Positions 25,905 to 34,771 of a stretch of 64,000 nt of DNA are shown here, one piece after another; within the stretch, counting starts at the first letter, position 1; each line of letters starts with the position of its first letter. The notes beneath the pieces were generated by a model that worked only from the letters and a program-made list of their open reading frames with translations, was not told the origin of the DNA and ran no database searches. A program made the position numbers and the translations under genes. Origin of the DNA: Mesorhizobium sp. M2A.F.Ca.ET.046.03.2.1 (lineage in GTDB: Bacteria; Pseudomonadota; Alphaproteobacteria; Rhizobiales; Rhizobiaceae). The stretch is taken from NCBI RefSeq assembly GCF_003952425.1, contig NZ_CP034449.1, positions 4,092,001-4,156,000 of the forward strand. The letters run 5' to 3'.

Positions 25905-26120
25905 GCGCCCCTCATGTCGTCATTCCATGGCGGAGCAAGGAGCGAAGCGACGCGGCGCAGACCATAGAATCCATTCCGTTACCTATGAGCGTCACGGCGG
26001 TCAGAAAGATCTTTGTTCTGCGCCGTCTTTACCCTTCGCGCCAAGCCACGGAATGGATCCTCGGGTCTTCGCGACGCCGCTTCGCGGCTGCTCCGCCCGT
26101 GGATGACGACGCGAGGCAGA
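25905..26120. repeat. Large degenerate inverted repeat
   Basis: The left arm has TCGTCATTCCATGGCGGAGC, AGCGAAGCGACGCGG and ATAGAATCCATTCCGT. The right arm, read in reverse, has TCGTCATCCACGGGCGGAGC, GCGAAGCGGCGTCGCG and GAGGATCCATTCCGTG. The element resembles repeated intergenic sequences of rhizobia. No gene lies within 25825-26217. Confidence 0.65.
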
Positions 26121-26217
26121 GTTTCGACAGTCTCGTAGGGCCGATCCGCTCGATCGAACGACTGGGTTCTCGCGGCCAACAGATACGATGCCGCTGAAAG
26201 CCGCAGCGCAGGGCTGA

Positions 26218-27378
26218 TCAGGTCGGGTCTTCGCGATGCAGGTCGTGGATGGTGACGCCTTCGGCATTGTCGGGCAGCATCAGCCACTTCTTGTGGCGCA
26301 GCGTGCGCTCGGTGTCTTCCAGGCCCATCTCCCAGTGCTCGCGCATCGAGGTGCCGGAGAACTCATAGTCCTTGGCGTGGCCTTCATAGCCTTTGTGCTG
26401 GTAGATCAGGTGGACGATGTTGACCACGCCGGCGTCGGAATAATCGGCGATCAATTCCCTCTCGCCGTCCTTCAACTGCTCCGGCGGCACGCGCTTCAGC
26501 GCGTCAAGCAGCTTCATCTTGAGCGCGTGGATGCGCTGGAAATTGTCGGTGTTCTGGCGCGTGCGGCTGGAATACATGATGTCCTTGTGGCGCGACAGGA
26601 CGTCGGCCATGCCGCGCGGCAGCACGCCGCGGGCGCTGAACAGATCGACCTGGAAAACCAGCGAGGAGCGGTCCTCCTCCTGGTCGAGCAGATATTGCAG
26701 CGGCGTGTTGGAGACGATGCCGCCGTCCCAGTAATACTCGCCCTCGATGCGGATCGAGGGAAAGGCCGGCGGCAGCGCGCCGCTCGCCATGATGTGCTCC
26801 GGCCCGATGCGCACCTTGTCGGTGTCGAAATAAACGAAATTGCCGGTCCGGACATTGACCGCACCGACGCTCAACCGCTTCCTGCCGTCGTTCAGCACGT
26901 CGAAATCGATCAGGCTTTCCAGCGTGTCCTTGAGCTCGGCGGTGTCGTAGAAGCTGGTGGCGCCGTCTGCCCCGGCCAGCTGGAACCAGGGGTTGGGGCT
27001 GCGCGGCTTGAAGAAGCCCGGCTGGCCCATGGCCATGGTCATGAATGACGAGGTCTGGTTGCGGATATCGCGATAGATGTCGCCTTCCGGCGTATAGGCC
27101 CAGATCTTGCGGCCCGAGACGGTCTGCCAGAACTGCTCCAGCCGCTGCAGGCGGCGGCTCGGCTCGTTGCCGGCGATGATCGAGGCATTGATGGCACCGA
27201 TCGAGACGCCGGACAGCCAGGTCGGCTCGCAGCCGGCGTCGGCTAGCGCCTGATAGACGCCGGCCTGATAGGCGCCGAGCGCGCCGCCGCCCTGGAAGAC
27301 CAGGGCGATGCGGTCGTATTGCGCGGTGATTTCAGCGATGGTGGCGGCGGCCGCCCTGTTGCGGTTGCGCTCAAGCAC
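26218..27378 (-). CDS. Patatin-like phospholipase/esterase
   Basis: A 386-residue patatin family serine hydrolase. The oxyanion loop [13 protein letters not shown] lies at about 28-40, the nucleophile is S59 in SGVSIGAIN, and the dyad aspartate is D218 in [10 protein letters not shown]. The C-terminal half carries [13 protein letters not shown] and a long helical tail of the type seen in bacterial patatins near polyhydroxybutyrate genes. Its start overlaps the stop of the acetoacetate decarboxylase gene by 8 bases, indicating coupled translation. A role in lipid or polyhydroxybutyrate turnover is inferred from the neighbours. Confidence 0.9.
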   Translation of the reverse strand: MLERNRNRAAAATIAEITAQYDRIALVFQGGGALGAYQAGVYQALADAGCEPTWLSGVSIGAINASIIAGNEPSRRLQRLEQFWQTVSGRKIWAYTPEGDIYRDIRNQTSSFMTMAMGQPGFFKPRSPNPWFQLAGADGATSFYDTAELKDTLESLIDFDVLNDGRKRLSVGAVNVRTGNFVYFDTDKVRIGPEHIMASGALPPAFPSIRIEGEYYWDGGIVSNTPLQYLLDQEEDRSSLVFQVDLFSARGVLPRGMADVLSRHKDIMYSSRTRQNTDNFQRIHALKMKLLDALKRVPPEQLKDGERELIADYSDAGVVNIVHLIYQHKGYEGHAKDYEFSGTSMREHWEMGLEDTERTLRHKKWLMLPDNAEGVTIHDLHREDPT

Positions 27379-28159
27379 CGGCTTTCTCCAGCGCCTTCAC
27401 GCCGGCAGTCGATCGGCCGTGGTCGGCGAGATAATCATGCACGACTTCGCCGAGGCCGAGCGTCAGATCGGCCGTGAAGTGCACGGCCGAAACGATGTCG
27501 AGCACAGGCAGCTTGGCCACATCGGCCATGACATGGGGGCGCAGGTCGAGCGCGGCGGGCGCCGTCCAGGCCTCCTTCAGTGTGACGTCGGTGAGATAGT
27601 AACGCACCAGCTCGCAGATGCGCGGGCTGCCGTCGACATGCGGAATGATCTTGATCAGGAAATTGGGCGCGGCGAGCGCTGCCAGCACCTGGTCGTGGTC
27701 GGCCTCGCGATGCTTGTAGCCCATGGTGCCGGTGGCGCACAGAACGCTGCCATAATGCAGCGTGCCGACCACCACCTCGCCCTCATGCACGATCTTGGGG
27801 CTGGCGAGCTTCTTGGGGAAGCCCCAGAGCTCGCGGCCGCCGGCGATCGGCGCGTCGTCGTCGAGATACATGGAATGCACATAGCCGCCATGTTGGCCCT
27901 TATAGCGCACCGGGATGACCTGGCCGGTCTCGGTGTAGTCGCCGAAGCCGGTCGAGTCCGGCATGCGGATGAACTCGTATTTGACCAGCGGCTCGTCAAT
28001 CTCGAGCGGCGCGGGCACGACCGCCTCCAACGCCTCACGCGTGGTGCGGTAGGTGATGATGATGTATTCGCGGTCGAAGAAACGGTAGGGTCCGGGCGGG
28101 AAGGAAGGGTTGGTGAGGGGCATCGCGTAGGCGCGCTTCACGACATCGTCGATTTCCAA
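27371..28159 (-). CDS. adc: Acetoacetate decarboxylase
   Basis: A 262-residue ADC-family enzyme that splits acetoacetate into acetone and carbon dioxide. The active-site segment [14 protein letters not shown] holds the Schiff-base lysine. The start is taken as TTG 28159 ([20 protein letters not shown]). An ATG at 28249 in frame lies upstream, but the sequence between is not ADC-like and includes a candidate operator; an internal ATG (MPLTNP) is also possible. Together with the patatin and the divergent 3-hydroxybutyrate dehydrogenase it forms a ketone-body or polyhydroxybutyrate utilisation module. Confidence 0.88.
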   Translation of the reverse strand: MEIDDVVKRAYAMPLTNPSFPPGPYRFFDREYIIITYRTTREALEAVVPAPLEIDEPLVKYEFIRMPDSTGFGDYTETGQVIPVRYKGQHGGYVHSMYLDDDAPIAGGRELWGFPKKLASPKIVHEGEVVVGTLHYGSVLCATGTMGYKHREADHDQVLAALAAPNFLIKIIPHVDGSPRICELVRYYLTDVTLKEAWTAPAALDLRPHVMADVAKLPVLDIVSAVHFTADLTLGLGEVVHDYLADHGRSTAGVKALEKAGA

Positions 28160-28226
28160 GCTATTCACCCATCGGTTCAGGAACGACACGCGCTGGACGC
28201 GCGGCAGGATATGTTGCACGGCACCA

Positions 28227-28324
28227 TGACAGTGCCATGTCACCCGCATCGAGCGCCAGCTTGGCGGGCATCGGACAGCATCACAACATTGTAATCGCTA
28301 CGACATATGGTCATGGCATTGTCA
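28227..28324. promoter_or_regulatory. Divergent promoter region with two related 16-bp motifs
   Basis: TGACAGTGCCATGTCA at 28227-28242 is a dyad (TGACA-N6-TGTCA). On the opposite strand 28309-28324 reads TGACAATGCCATGACC, matching it at 13 of 16 positions. The two lie between adc and bdhA, so a shared regulator could control both directions. Confidence 0.5.
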
Positions 28325-28385
28325 TCCTGCGGCGCACAAACTATGTGCCCTTGTAGTTCCCTTCCCTCCTGTCGCGAGATCTCCC

Positions 28386-29174
28386 ATGGGTTCCCTGTCT
28401 TCGAAGAATGCGCTCGTCACCGGCTCGACCAGCGGCATCGGCCTGGCAATCGCCCGGGCCTTCGCCGCCGAGGGCGCCAACGTCACCATCAACGGCCTGG
28501 GCGATGCCGCGGCGATCGAGCAGGAGCGGGCCGGCATCGAAAAGGATTTCGGCGTCAAGTGCCGCTACTCGGACGCCAACATGATGGATGGCGCAGCCGT
28601 CACCGCCATGATCCATGAGGCCGAGGAGGCGTTCGGCAGCCTCGACATCCTGGTCAACAATGCCGGCATCCAGCATGTCGCGCCGATCGAGGAATTTCCC
28701 GACGACAAGTGGGAGGCCATCATCCGCATCAACCTCCTGGCCGCCTTCTACGCCATCAAGGCGGCGGTGCCGGGCATGAAGGGTCGCAAATGGGGCCGCA
28801 TCATCAACACGGCCTCGGCGCATGCGCTGGTCGCCTCGCCGTTCAAGTCGGCCTATGTCTCGGCCAAGCACGGCATTGCCGGCCTGACCAAGACGGTGGC
28901 GCTGGAACTGGCGCAGGACGGCATCACCGTGAATGCGATCGCGCCCGGCTATGTCTGGACGCCGCTGGTCGAGAAGCAGATCCCCGACACGATGAAGGCG
29001 CGCGGCATGACCGAGGAACAGGTCAAGCACGATGTGCTGCTGGCAGCGCAGCCGACCAAGGAATTCGTCACCGTCGAGGAGCTTGCCGCGCTGACGCTTT
29101 TCCTGTGCTCGGACGCCGCCAAGCAGATCACCGGCGCGACCCTGCCGATGGATGGCGGCTGGACCGCGCAGTAG
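28386..29174 (+). CDS. bdhA: 3-hydroxybutyrate dehydrogenase
   Basis: A 262-residue SDR. The NAD motif is TGSTSGIGLAIARAF, then NNAGIQHVAPIEEFP, the catalytic Ser in NTASAHALVASPFKSAY with Tyr and Lys of SAYVSAKHG, and a C-terminus QITGATLPMDGGWTAQ. The IQHVAPIEEFP and HGLVAS-like segments are diagnostic of D-3-hydroxybutyrate dehydrogenase. It interconverts 3-hydroxybutyrate and acetoacetate with NAD, supplying the substrate of the divergent acetoacetate decarboxylase or feeding central metabolism. Confidence 0.93.
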   Translation: MGSLSSKNALVTGSTSGIGLAIARAFAAEGANVTINGLGDAAAIEQERAGIEKDFGVKCRYSDANMMDGAAVTAMIHEAEEAFGSLDILVNNAGIQHVAPIEEFPDDKWEAIIRINLLAAFYAIKAAVPGMKGRKWGRIINTASAHALVASPFKSAYVSAKHGIAGLTKTVALELAQDGITVNAIAPGYVWTPLVEKQIPDTMKARGMTEEQVKHDVLLAAQPTKEFVTVEELAALTLFLCSDAAKQITGATLPMDGGWTAQ

Positions 29175-29220
29175 GGCAAAGGTCGTTTCAGGGAAGGGCG
29201 GAGCGGAGCTCGCGTCCTCA

Positions 29221-29261
29221 TAGAGCAGTTCACCGTTTCACGGAAACAGTGAACCGCTCTA
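29221..29261. repeat. Palindromic repeat, companion element
   Basis: TAGAGCAGTTCACCGTTT and GGAAACAGTGAACCGCTCTA are near-perfect complements around CAC. A half copy precedes the repeat at 15878. Together with the element at 29275 it forms a composite repeat. Confidence 0.8.
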
Positions 29262-29274
29262 TCTCTCTGTTTTT

Positions 29275-29319
29275 GCGCAATTCCGGACGGAAAACCGCTC
29301 ACACTTTTCCTGGAATTGC
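29275..29319. repeat. Dispersed palindromic repeat, copy 4
   Basis: GCGCAATTCCGGACGG to CTTTTCCTGGAATTGC, 14 bases after the companion palindrome. Confidence 0.85.
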
Positions 29320-29452
29320 TCTAGGCAATTTGATTTCTTGACAATCGCAGGGGACCGTTCCAGCATTCCCGTAAGGGGTTCCCCGCGATGACCCCGTGAG
29401 GCGTCAGCCCAACGATCGCGTCCAGACTCTCTCTGTTCAGGAGGTGGACGCC

Positions 29453-30271
29453 ATGCCGTCAACAACCGCAATCACTGTTCCGCAGCTTTCCCGTCTCGTC
29501 GGCTTGCCCGACACGCCTTGCCTGGTCGATGTGCGCACCGACGAGGATTATGAAATCGACCCGCGCCTGCTGCCGGCGTCTTGCCGGCGCGATTTCAGAA
29601 CCGTCTCGACCTGGGCCGCCGAGTTCTCCGGAGCAAAAGTCGCCGTCATTTGCCAGAGGGGGCAGAAACTCTCGCAAGGCGTTGCCGCATGGCTGCGCCA
29701 TGAAGGCATTGCGGCGGAGTCGCTGGAAGGCGGCTTCGAGGCCTGGGTCGCCGCCAAGGCGCCATTGGTCAGCGCCGGTGCGATCCCGCCGCGCGACGAA
29801 ATGGGGCGTACCGTGTGGGTCACGCGTTCGCGGCCGAAGGTCGACCGCATCGCCTGCCCCTGGCTGATCCGCCGTTTCGTCGATCCCGATGCGGTGTTCC
29901 TGTTCGTCGATCCGGCCGAGGTGCCTCTGGTGGCCGATCGCTTCGGCGCGGTTCCCTTCGACATCGAAGGCGTGTTCTGGAGCCATCGCGGCGATCGCTG
30001 CAGCTTCGACACGATGATCGAGGAATTCGGCCTGGGCGTCGACGCGCTCGACCGACTGGCGCTGATCGTGCGCGCCGCCGATACAGCGCGGCTCGACCTC
30101 GCGCCGCAGGCGGCCGGCTTCCTCGCTGCCTCGCTCGGCCTGTCGCGCATGTTTCGCGACGATCTCGAGCAGTTGGAAGCCGGCATGCTGCTTTACGACG
30201 CCTTCTTCCGCTGGTGCCGCGACGCCGCGGACGAGACGCATAACTGGCCGGCCGGAGGCAAGGCGCCATGA
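29453..30271 (+). CDS. chrB: Chromate resistance regulator/sensor ChrB with an N-terminal rhodanese-like domain
   Basis: A 272-residue protein. The N-terminal ~100 residues are rhodanese-like (CLVDVRTDEDYEIDPRLL, with the active-site-like loop VICQRGQKLSQGVAAW), and the C-terminal half is the ChrB domain (VTRSRPKVDRIACPWLIRRF, HRGDRCSFDTMIEEF). ATG 29453 follows GGAGG by 8 bases; an in-frame GTG at 29396 has less support. ChrB proteins act with the ChrA exporter in chromate resistance. The stop overlaps the chrA start (ATGA), so the pair is translationally coupled. Confidence 0.88.
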   Translation: MPSTTAITVPQLSRLVGLPDTPCLVDVRTDEDYEIDPRLLPASCRRDFRTVSTWAAEFSGAKVAVICQRGQKLSQGVAAWLRHEGIAAESLEGGFEAWVAAKAPLVSAGAIPPRDEMGRTVWVTRSRPKVDRIACPWLIRRFVDPDAVFLFVDPAEVPLVADRFGAVPFDIEGVFWSHRGDRCSFDTMIEEFGLGVDALDRLALIVRAADTARLDLAPQAAGFLAASLGLSRMFRDDLEQLEAGMLLYDAFFRWCRDAADETHNWPAGGKAP

Positions 30272-31656
30272 CCGCGCTCGCCAAGGACGACGCCGCGCCG
30301 CCGGTGGATACCCCCGGCATGCCGAGCTTCCGTGAGGCGACGCGGCTCTGGGCCAAGATCGGCCTGCTGTCCTTCGGCGGGCCGGCCGGGCAGATCGCGC
30401 TGATGCACAAGGAGCTGGTCGAGGAGCGCCGCTGGATCGGCGAGGAGCGTTTCCTGCACGCGCTCAACTATTGCATGCTCCTGCCTGGACCCGAGGCGCA
30501 GCAGCTTACCGTCTATATCGGCTGGCTCCTGCACCGGACCGCCGGCGGCCTCGTCGCCGGCACACTGTTCGTGCTGCCTGGCGCGCTGGTGATGCTTTGC
30601 CTGAGCAGCTTCTACATGCTCTACAACGACGCGCCGGTGGTCGAGGCGCTGTTCTTCGGGGTCAAGGCGGCGGTGCTGGCCGTCGTCGTCGAGGCGGTGA
30701 TCCGCATCGGCAAGCGGGCGCTGAAGAACCGCGTAATGGTGGCGATCGCGGTGGTGGCCTTCCTGGCGATCTACATCGCCAAGCTGCCGTTCCCGCTGAT
30801 CGTGCTTGCGGCTGGCCTCATCGGTTGGATCGGCAACCGCTTCGCGCCAGGCCTGTTTTCCGGCTCGGCCCATGGCAAGGGTGGGGCTACCGTCGACAGA
30901 ATCGGCGTGGTCGACCTGATGTTCGAACGCGGCGAGCTGGCCCACACCGTGCCCACCAAATGGCACGCGGTCCGCACCATCGCCATCTGGCTGCCGCTCT
31001 GGCTCGGACCGGTGGCGCTGATCGCCGTGCTGGTGGGGCCAGGCAGCGTGTGGGCGCAGATCGGCGGCTTCTTCAGCCTGATGGCCGTCGTCACCTTCGG
31101 CGGCGCCTATGCGGTTCTGGCCTATGTCGCGCAGGCGGCGGTCACCTCTTTCGGCTGGCTGTCACCCGGCCAGATGGTCGACGGGCTGGGCCTCGCCGAG
31201 ACAACGCCCGGACCGCTGATCCTGGTGCTGCAATTCGTTGGCTTCGCCGCCGCCTATCGCCATGCCGGCCTTGCCAGCCCGCTGCTCGCCGGGTCGCTCG
31301 GATCGCTGCTGACGCTCTGGGCGACCTTCGTGCCCTGCTTCTTCTGGATATTTCTGGGCGCCCCCTACATCGAGCAGCTGAGGCAGAACCGAGCGCTGGC
31401 AGCGGCGCTCGGCGCGATCACCGCGGCGGTGGTCGGCGTGATCATGAACCTGGCGCTGTGGTTCGCGCTGCATGTCGTCTTCGGCAAGGTCGCAAGCGTC
31501 GGTTGGGGCGTGGAGGTGCCGGTCCTGTCCTCGCTCGACTGGCGCGCCGCGCTGCTGTCGGTTGCGGCGATGGTTGCCATGTTCAGGCTGAAACTCGGCA
31601 TGCTGCCGACGCTGGCGGCATCGGCGCTGGCGGGACTTTTCCTGTCGGCGCTATAG
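30268..31656 (+). CDS. chrA: Chromate transporter ChrA
   Basis: A 462-residue long-chain CHR-family exporter with two homologous membrane halves. The first begins FREATRLWAKIGLLSFGGPAGQIA and contains LLPGPEAQQLTVYIGW (both given in part); the second repeats these as VVTFGGAYAVLAYVAQ and LGLAETTPGPLILVLQFVG. The FGGP and PGP motifs are family signatures. It exports chromate from the cytoplasm. It is the last gene of the chrBA operon. Confidence 0.94.
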   Translation: MTALAKDDAAPPVDTPGMPSFREATRLWAKIGLLSFGGPAGQIALMHKELVEERRWIGEERFLHALNYCMLLPGPEAQQLTVYIGWLLHRTAGGLVAGTLFVLPGALVMLCLSSFYMLYNDAPVVEALFFGVKAAVLAVVVEAVIRIGKRALKNRVMVAIAVVAFLAIYIAKLPFPLIVLAAGLIGWIGNRFAPGLFSGSAHGKGGATVDRIGVVDLMFERGELAHTVPTKWHAVRTIAIWLPLWLGPVALIAVLVGPGSVWAQIGGFFSLMAVVTFGGAYAVLAYVAQAAVTSFGWLSPGQMVDGLGLAETTPGPLILVLQFVGFAAAYRHAGLASPLLAGSLGSLLTLWATFVPCFFWIFLGAPYIEQLRQNRALAAALGAITAAVVGVIMNLALWFALHVVFGKVASVGWGVEVPVLSSLDWRAALLSVAAMVAMFRLKLGMLPTLAASALAGLFLSAL

Positions 31657-31775
31657 GCCGCGCGCAGTTCCGATCACATCAGCGTGAATGAAAAAGCGGA
31701 GCGGCCGGGAATAAACGGCCCGGTCCGCCGGTCTCCAGGGCATGCGCGTTTTGTGCGCACCAGCAGGAGACCGTC

Positions 31776-31901
31776 ATGAAACGGCATGAAGACAAATACG
31801 CTAGGGCTGAAGAGGGCGAAGGCGTCTACCGCAGCCGTCCCATGGAGCGCTGGCGCTGGGCGCATCTGTTCCGGGCGATGCCGCCCCGCCGCCGGCCCTG
31901 A
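31776..31901 (+). CDS. Possible small peptide of 41 residues
   Basis: ATG 31776 has CAGGAGA 6 bases upstream. The peptide is MKRHEDKYARAEEGEGVYRS, then RPMERWRWAHLFRAMPPRRRP, ending TGA at 31899-31901. It is charged and ends in a basic tail. It lies in the 474-bp gap ahead of the sigma factor gene, which otherwise holds no recognised gene. I do not recognise it. The ribosome binding site is the main support. Confidence 0.4.
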   Translation: MKRHEDKYARAEEGEGVYRSRPMERWRWAHLFRAMPPRRRP

Positions 31902-32130
31902 TCCGTGCCGGTCGCAACCATCGAGATCCACGACCATGACGGCGAGCACCCTGTTGCAGCCAGCGATGCGCCGTCCCCTTGCGAGGCGCCCCTTGCTTCC
32001 GAGACACTTGACTCCGGTGACACCAATGCCCTCTCTTCCCCCGAAGCAGGCGCCATCGCCTGCGGTCGCGATCTTCACGCGCACGAGCCGGGACAGACCG
32101 TCGCCTCCCGCTGAGGGCGGCGGCAGACCC

Positions 32131-32700
32131 ATGGCGGGAGCGCCCGACGGCGGAACGGTGTTGAGCGAAAAGATGCTGGCCGCGCGTTTTGCCGAGGTGG
32201 TGCTGCCGCATCTTGGCGATGCGCTGTCGCTCGCCCGCTGGCTGACCGGCAACACCGCCGACGCCGAGGATGTCGTGCAGGAGGCCTGCCTCAAGGCGCA
32301 TGCGGGTATTGCCGGGTTCGCTGGGGGAAACGCCCGCGCGTGGCTGCTCACCATCGTGCGCAACGCCTCCTATACGTGGATGGCGAAGAACCGTCCGCGG
32401 AGCGTGGTGGCGGTCGGCGACCTCGCCGATCTCGACGACGTCTCGCCGCCGCCCGACAATGATGCCGACAGCCCGGAGGCGGCGCTGATCGCCAAGGCGA
32501 ATTCGGCGGCGGTGGAAGCGGCGATCGCCAGGCTGCCGCAAGCCTTCCGCGAAACACTTGTGCTGCGCGACATAAACGGTCTCAGCTACCGCGAGATCGC
32601 CGCCATGCTCGACGTGCCGCAAGGCACGGTGATGTCGCGGCTGGCAAGGGCTCGCGGCCTGTTGATGACGGAACTTGGAGGGCGCCATGAGCCCGCATGA
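32131..32700 (+). CDS. ECF-type RNA polymerase sigma factor
   Basis: A 189-residue sigma-70 family protein with region 2 (LSLARWLTGNTADAEDVVQE) and region 4 (LPQAFRETLVLRDINGLSYR, EIAAMLDVPQGTVMSRLARAR). The frame is open from 31786, but the upstream part is proline- and arginine-rich and not sigma-like. ATG 32131 is the first sensible start; an internal start at 32173 is possible. Its 3' end overlaps the following gene by 14 bases, a typical sigma/anti-sigma arrangement. The signal is unknown. Confidence 0.88.
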   Translation: MAGAPDGGTVLSEKMLAARFAEVVLPHLGDALSLARWLTGNTADAEDVVQEACLKAHAGIAGFAGGNARAWLLTIVRNASYTWMAKNRPRSVVAVGDLADLDDVSPPPDNDADSPEAALIAKANSAAVEAAIARLPQAFRETLVLRDINGLSYREIAAMLDVPQGTVMSRLARARGLLMTELGGRHEPA

Positions 32701-33622
32701 AGATCGCCCGCGTGAGGATGGCCCCCGTGAGGATGGATTGCCGCAAGACCCGCAGGATGTGAAGCTGATGATCCACGCCCTTGTCGATGGCGAGCTCGAT
32801 GCCGCGGCCGCACTGGCGGTCGAGCGGCGCATGGCCGCCGATCCGGAACTGGCCGCCGAGCATGCGCGCCTTGTGGCGCTGCGCGGCGCTGTCGCCAACG
32901 TGCCGCGCCCGACCGTCAGCGACGATTTCCTGGCGCGTATCGCGGCGATTGCCGAGGTGAAAAGCCCGGAAGAAGCCGAGGCGCCAAACGTCTCTTCCGC
33001 GAAGGCGGGGCAGCTGCCGCAACAGCAGCAAGGCAATGTCGTCGCGATGCGGCCGCGCGCGTCGCGCTGGTTCAACTCCTTCGACTGGCGCCAGATGGCG
33101 GCCTCAATCGTACTGACGGCGTTCCTCGCCAGCGGCGCGACGCAGTGGCTGGCGACGGCGGATAACGGGGCCGAAAGTTTCGCCGTGGCCGTCGCCAACG
33201 GCCATCGCCGCAGCCTGCTCGCGGCGACGCCGGTCGACATCGTGTCGTCCGACCGCCATACGGTGAAGCCATGGCTCGACGGCCGTATCGGCGTGTCGCC
33301 GGCGGCGCCGGACCTGGCCAAGGACGGCTACGCGCTGCTCGGCGGCCGCGTCGAGGTGATCGGCGACAGACCGATGCCGGCGCTGGTTTATCGCCATCAC
33401 GAGCACCTGATCACGCTGGTCGCCGCACCCCGGCAGAACGAGGCCAAATCGATGCCGGTGGCGGACGACTTGTCGGCAGGCGGCTTCCTCCTGGTCCACT
33501 GGACCGACGATGCCTTCTCCTATTGGGCGATCTCGGATGCCGAACGCCCGGCGCTCGACGATTTCGTCGCCCGCTTCCGGGCCGCGGTCATCGCCAATCC
33601 GGCCGCGGGAAGCCCGGGCTAG
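32687..33622 (+). CDS. Anti-sigma factor, single-pass membrane protein
   Basis: A 311-residue protein with a cytoplasmic N-terminal anti-sigma-like segment (LMIHALVDGELDAAAALAVE, RRMAADPELAAEHARL), one membrane span at about residues 136-152 (MAASIVLTAFLASGATQWL), and a periplasmic domain with HHEHLITLVAAPRQNE and FSYWAISDAERPALDDF. ATG 32687 has GGAGGGC upstream. It should hold the ECF sigma at 32131 inactive until an envelope signal arrives. It lacks a visible zinc-binding HxxxCxxC motif, so it belongs to a non-ZAS type. Confidence 0.85.
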   Translation: MSPHEDRPREDGPREDGLPQDPQDVKLMIHALVDGELDAAAALAVERRMAADPELAAEHARLVALRGAVANVPRPTVSDDFLARIAAIAEVKSPEEAEAPNVSSAKAGQLPQQQQGNVVAMRPRASRWFNSFDWRQMAASIVLTAFLASGATQWLATADNGAESFAVAVANGHRRSLLAATPVDIVSSDRHTVKPWLDGRIGVSPAAPDLAKDGYALLGGRVEVIGDRPMPALVYRHHEHLITLVAAPRQNEAKSMPVADDLSAGGFLLVHWTDDAFSYWAISDAERPALDDFVARFRAAVIANPAAGSPG

Positions 33623-33819
33623 GGAAACGAAACCTTTTATCGCCGCTATTTCTGAGGCCGATAGTCCGTTTGGCTGGATGAGCGAAGGCAGGTGCCTGTC
33701 CAAGATGATCGCGCCAAAGCACTTGCCCCGTTGCGCCGGCCCCAAGGCGCGTAAGTAGATAGGTCAAGGTCGACTTTGGTATGTTATAAACGCTCCATTC
33801 TCGGGGCGGATACGGGGCA

Positions 33820-34713
33820 ATGGATCAGGAAAGACTTCTAGCCGCAGTCCTCCTAGCTGATGTCGTGGGCAGCACGCCGCTCTATGAGCGCATCGGCGAC
33901 GATGCCGCCCTGCGGCAGGTCTCGGATTGCCTCGACGCGATACGCGCGATCGTCGCCGAGCACGGCGGTGACTTCATTTACTCGAAGGGCGATGACGTGC
34001 TCAGTCTGTTCGAGAGCTCGGAGGCGGCGCTGAGGGCCGTCTGCCAAATCAACAGCCAACTGACGAGAGGGCCGTTGAGCGCCCGGATCGGATTGCATTT
34101 CGGGGCGGTTATTCGCGCGCGCGGCGCGGTATTCGGCGATGTTGTCAATGTCACCGCAAGGCTGTCCACTACGGCCAATCCGGGGGAGGTGCTGATCAGC
34201 CAGAGCTTCTTCGAAGCGCTTTCGGCTGGCAGCCGCAGCGCCTTGCGGCTCCTCGACAAAATGGCGTTCAAGGGCAAGCAGGAACTCTTCGATGTCTATA
34301 CGCTGCGGAGCGACGATGGGGTCCCCAGCACGAACGTCACCAGCCGGGGCACCATTATCGAAAGGCGCTCCGCGCCGCCGCGGCAGATCAATCTGGTCAT
34401 CCGCTATGGAGATCAGTTGGGGTCCTGCCGAAACAATGAATTCGTGACGATCGGCCGATCTCCGGAATGCGATATCGTCGTCCAGCGGCCCTGGGTCTCA
34501 AGGCACCACGCGACCTTCACCATTTCGAATGGCAAGGCACGGCTTGTCGAGCGGAGCTCGTCAGGCACATTTGTGTCGATGGGACCCGGCCAGGAAGAAG
34601 TATTCGTACGCCGCGAAGATATTCTCCTCTTCGGCTCCGGCGTCATCTCGCCTGGACGCAGATCGTCCCTCCGCGACGCCCAGGTCCTGCACTACGAAAT
34701 TGTCTCAGGCTGA
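33820..34713 (+). CDS. Class III adenylate/guanylate cyclase with C-terminal FHA domain
   Basis: A 297-residue cytoplasmic protein. Residues about 5-165 form a class III nucleotide cyclase domain with metal-binding Asp residues D14 (LLADVVGST) and D58/D59 (SKGDDVLSLF) and the segment RIGLHFGAVIRARGAVFGD. Residues about 190-280 form an FHA domain (VTIGRSPECDIVVQRPWVSR, HHATF, then ERSSSGTFV). The protein may make cAMP under control of a phospho-threonine partner. No kinase gene is adjacent. It appears to be a single-gene unit with a promoter-like TATAAA just upstream (33784 onwards). Confidence 0.88.
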   Translation: MDQERLLAAVLLADVVGSTPLYERIGDDAALRQVSDCLDAIRAIVAEHGGDFIYSKGDDVLSLFESSEAALRAVCQINSQLTRGPLSARIGLHFGAVIRARGAVFGDVVNVTARLSTTANPGEVLISQSFFEALSAGSRSALRLLDKMAFKGKQELFDVYTLRSDDGVPSTNVTSRGTIIERRSAPPRQINLVIRYGDQLGSCRNNEFVTIGRSPECDIVVQRPWVSRHHATFTISNGKARLVERSSSGTFVSMGPGQEEVFVRREDILLFGSGVISPGRRSSLRDAQVLHYEIVSG

Positions 34714-34771
34714 TCTGGCCGGTTGGGCAGGACCGCCGCACCAAGTTTCATCAGCCGCTTGATAGTCACCT

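Noticed and set aside
31801..33321. A 506-codon minus-strand open frame
   Set aside because: Runs antisense through the sigma factor and anti-sigma factor genes; Arg/Ser-rich shadow.
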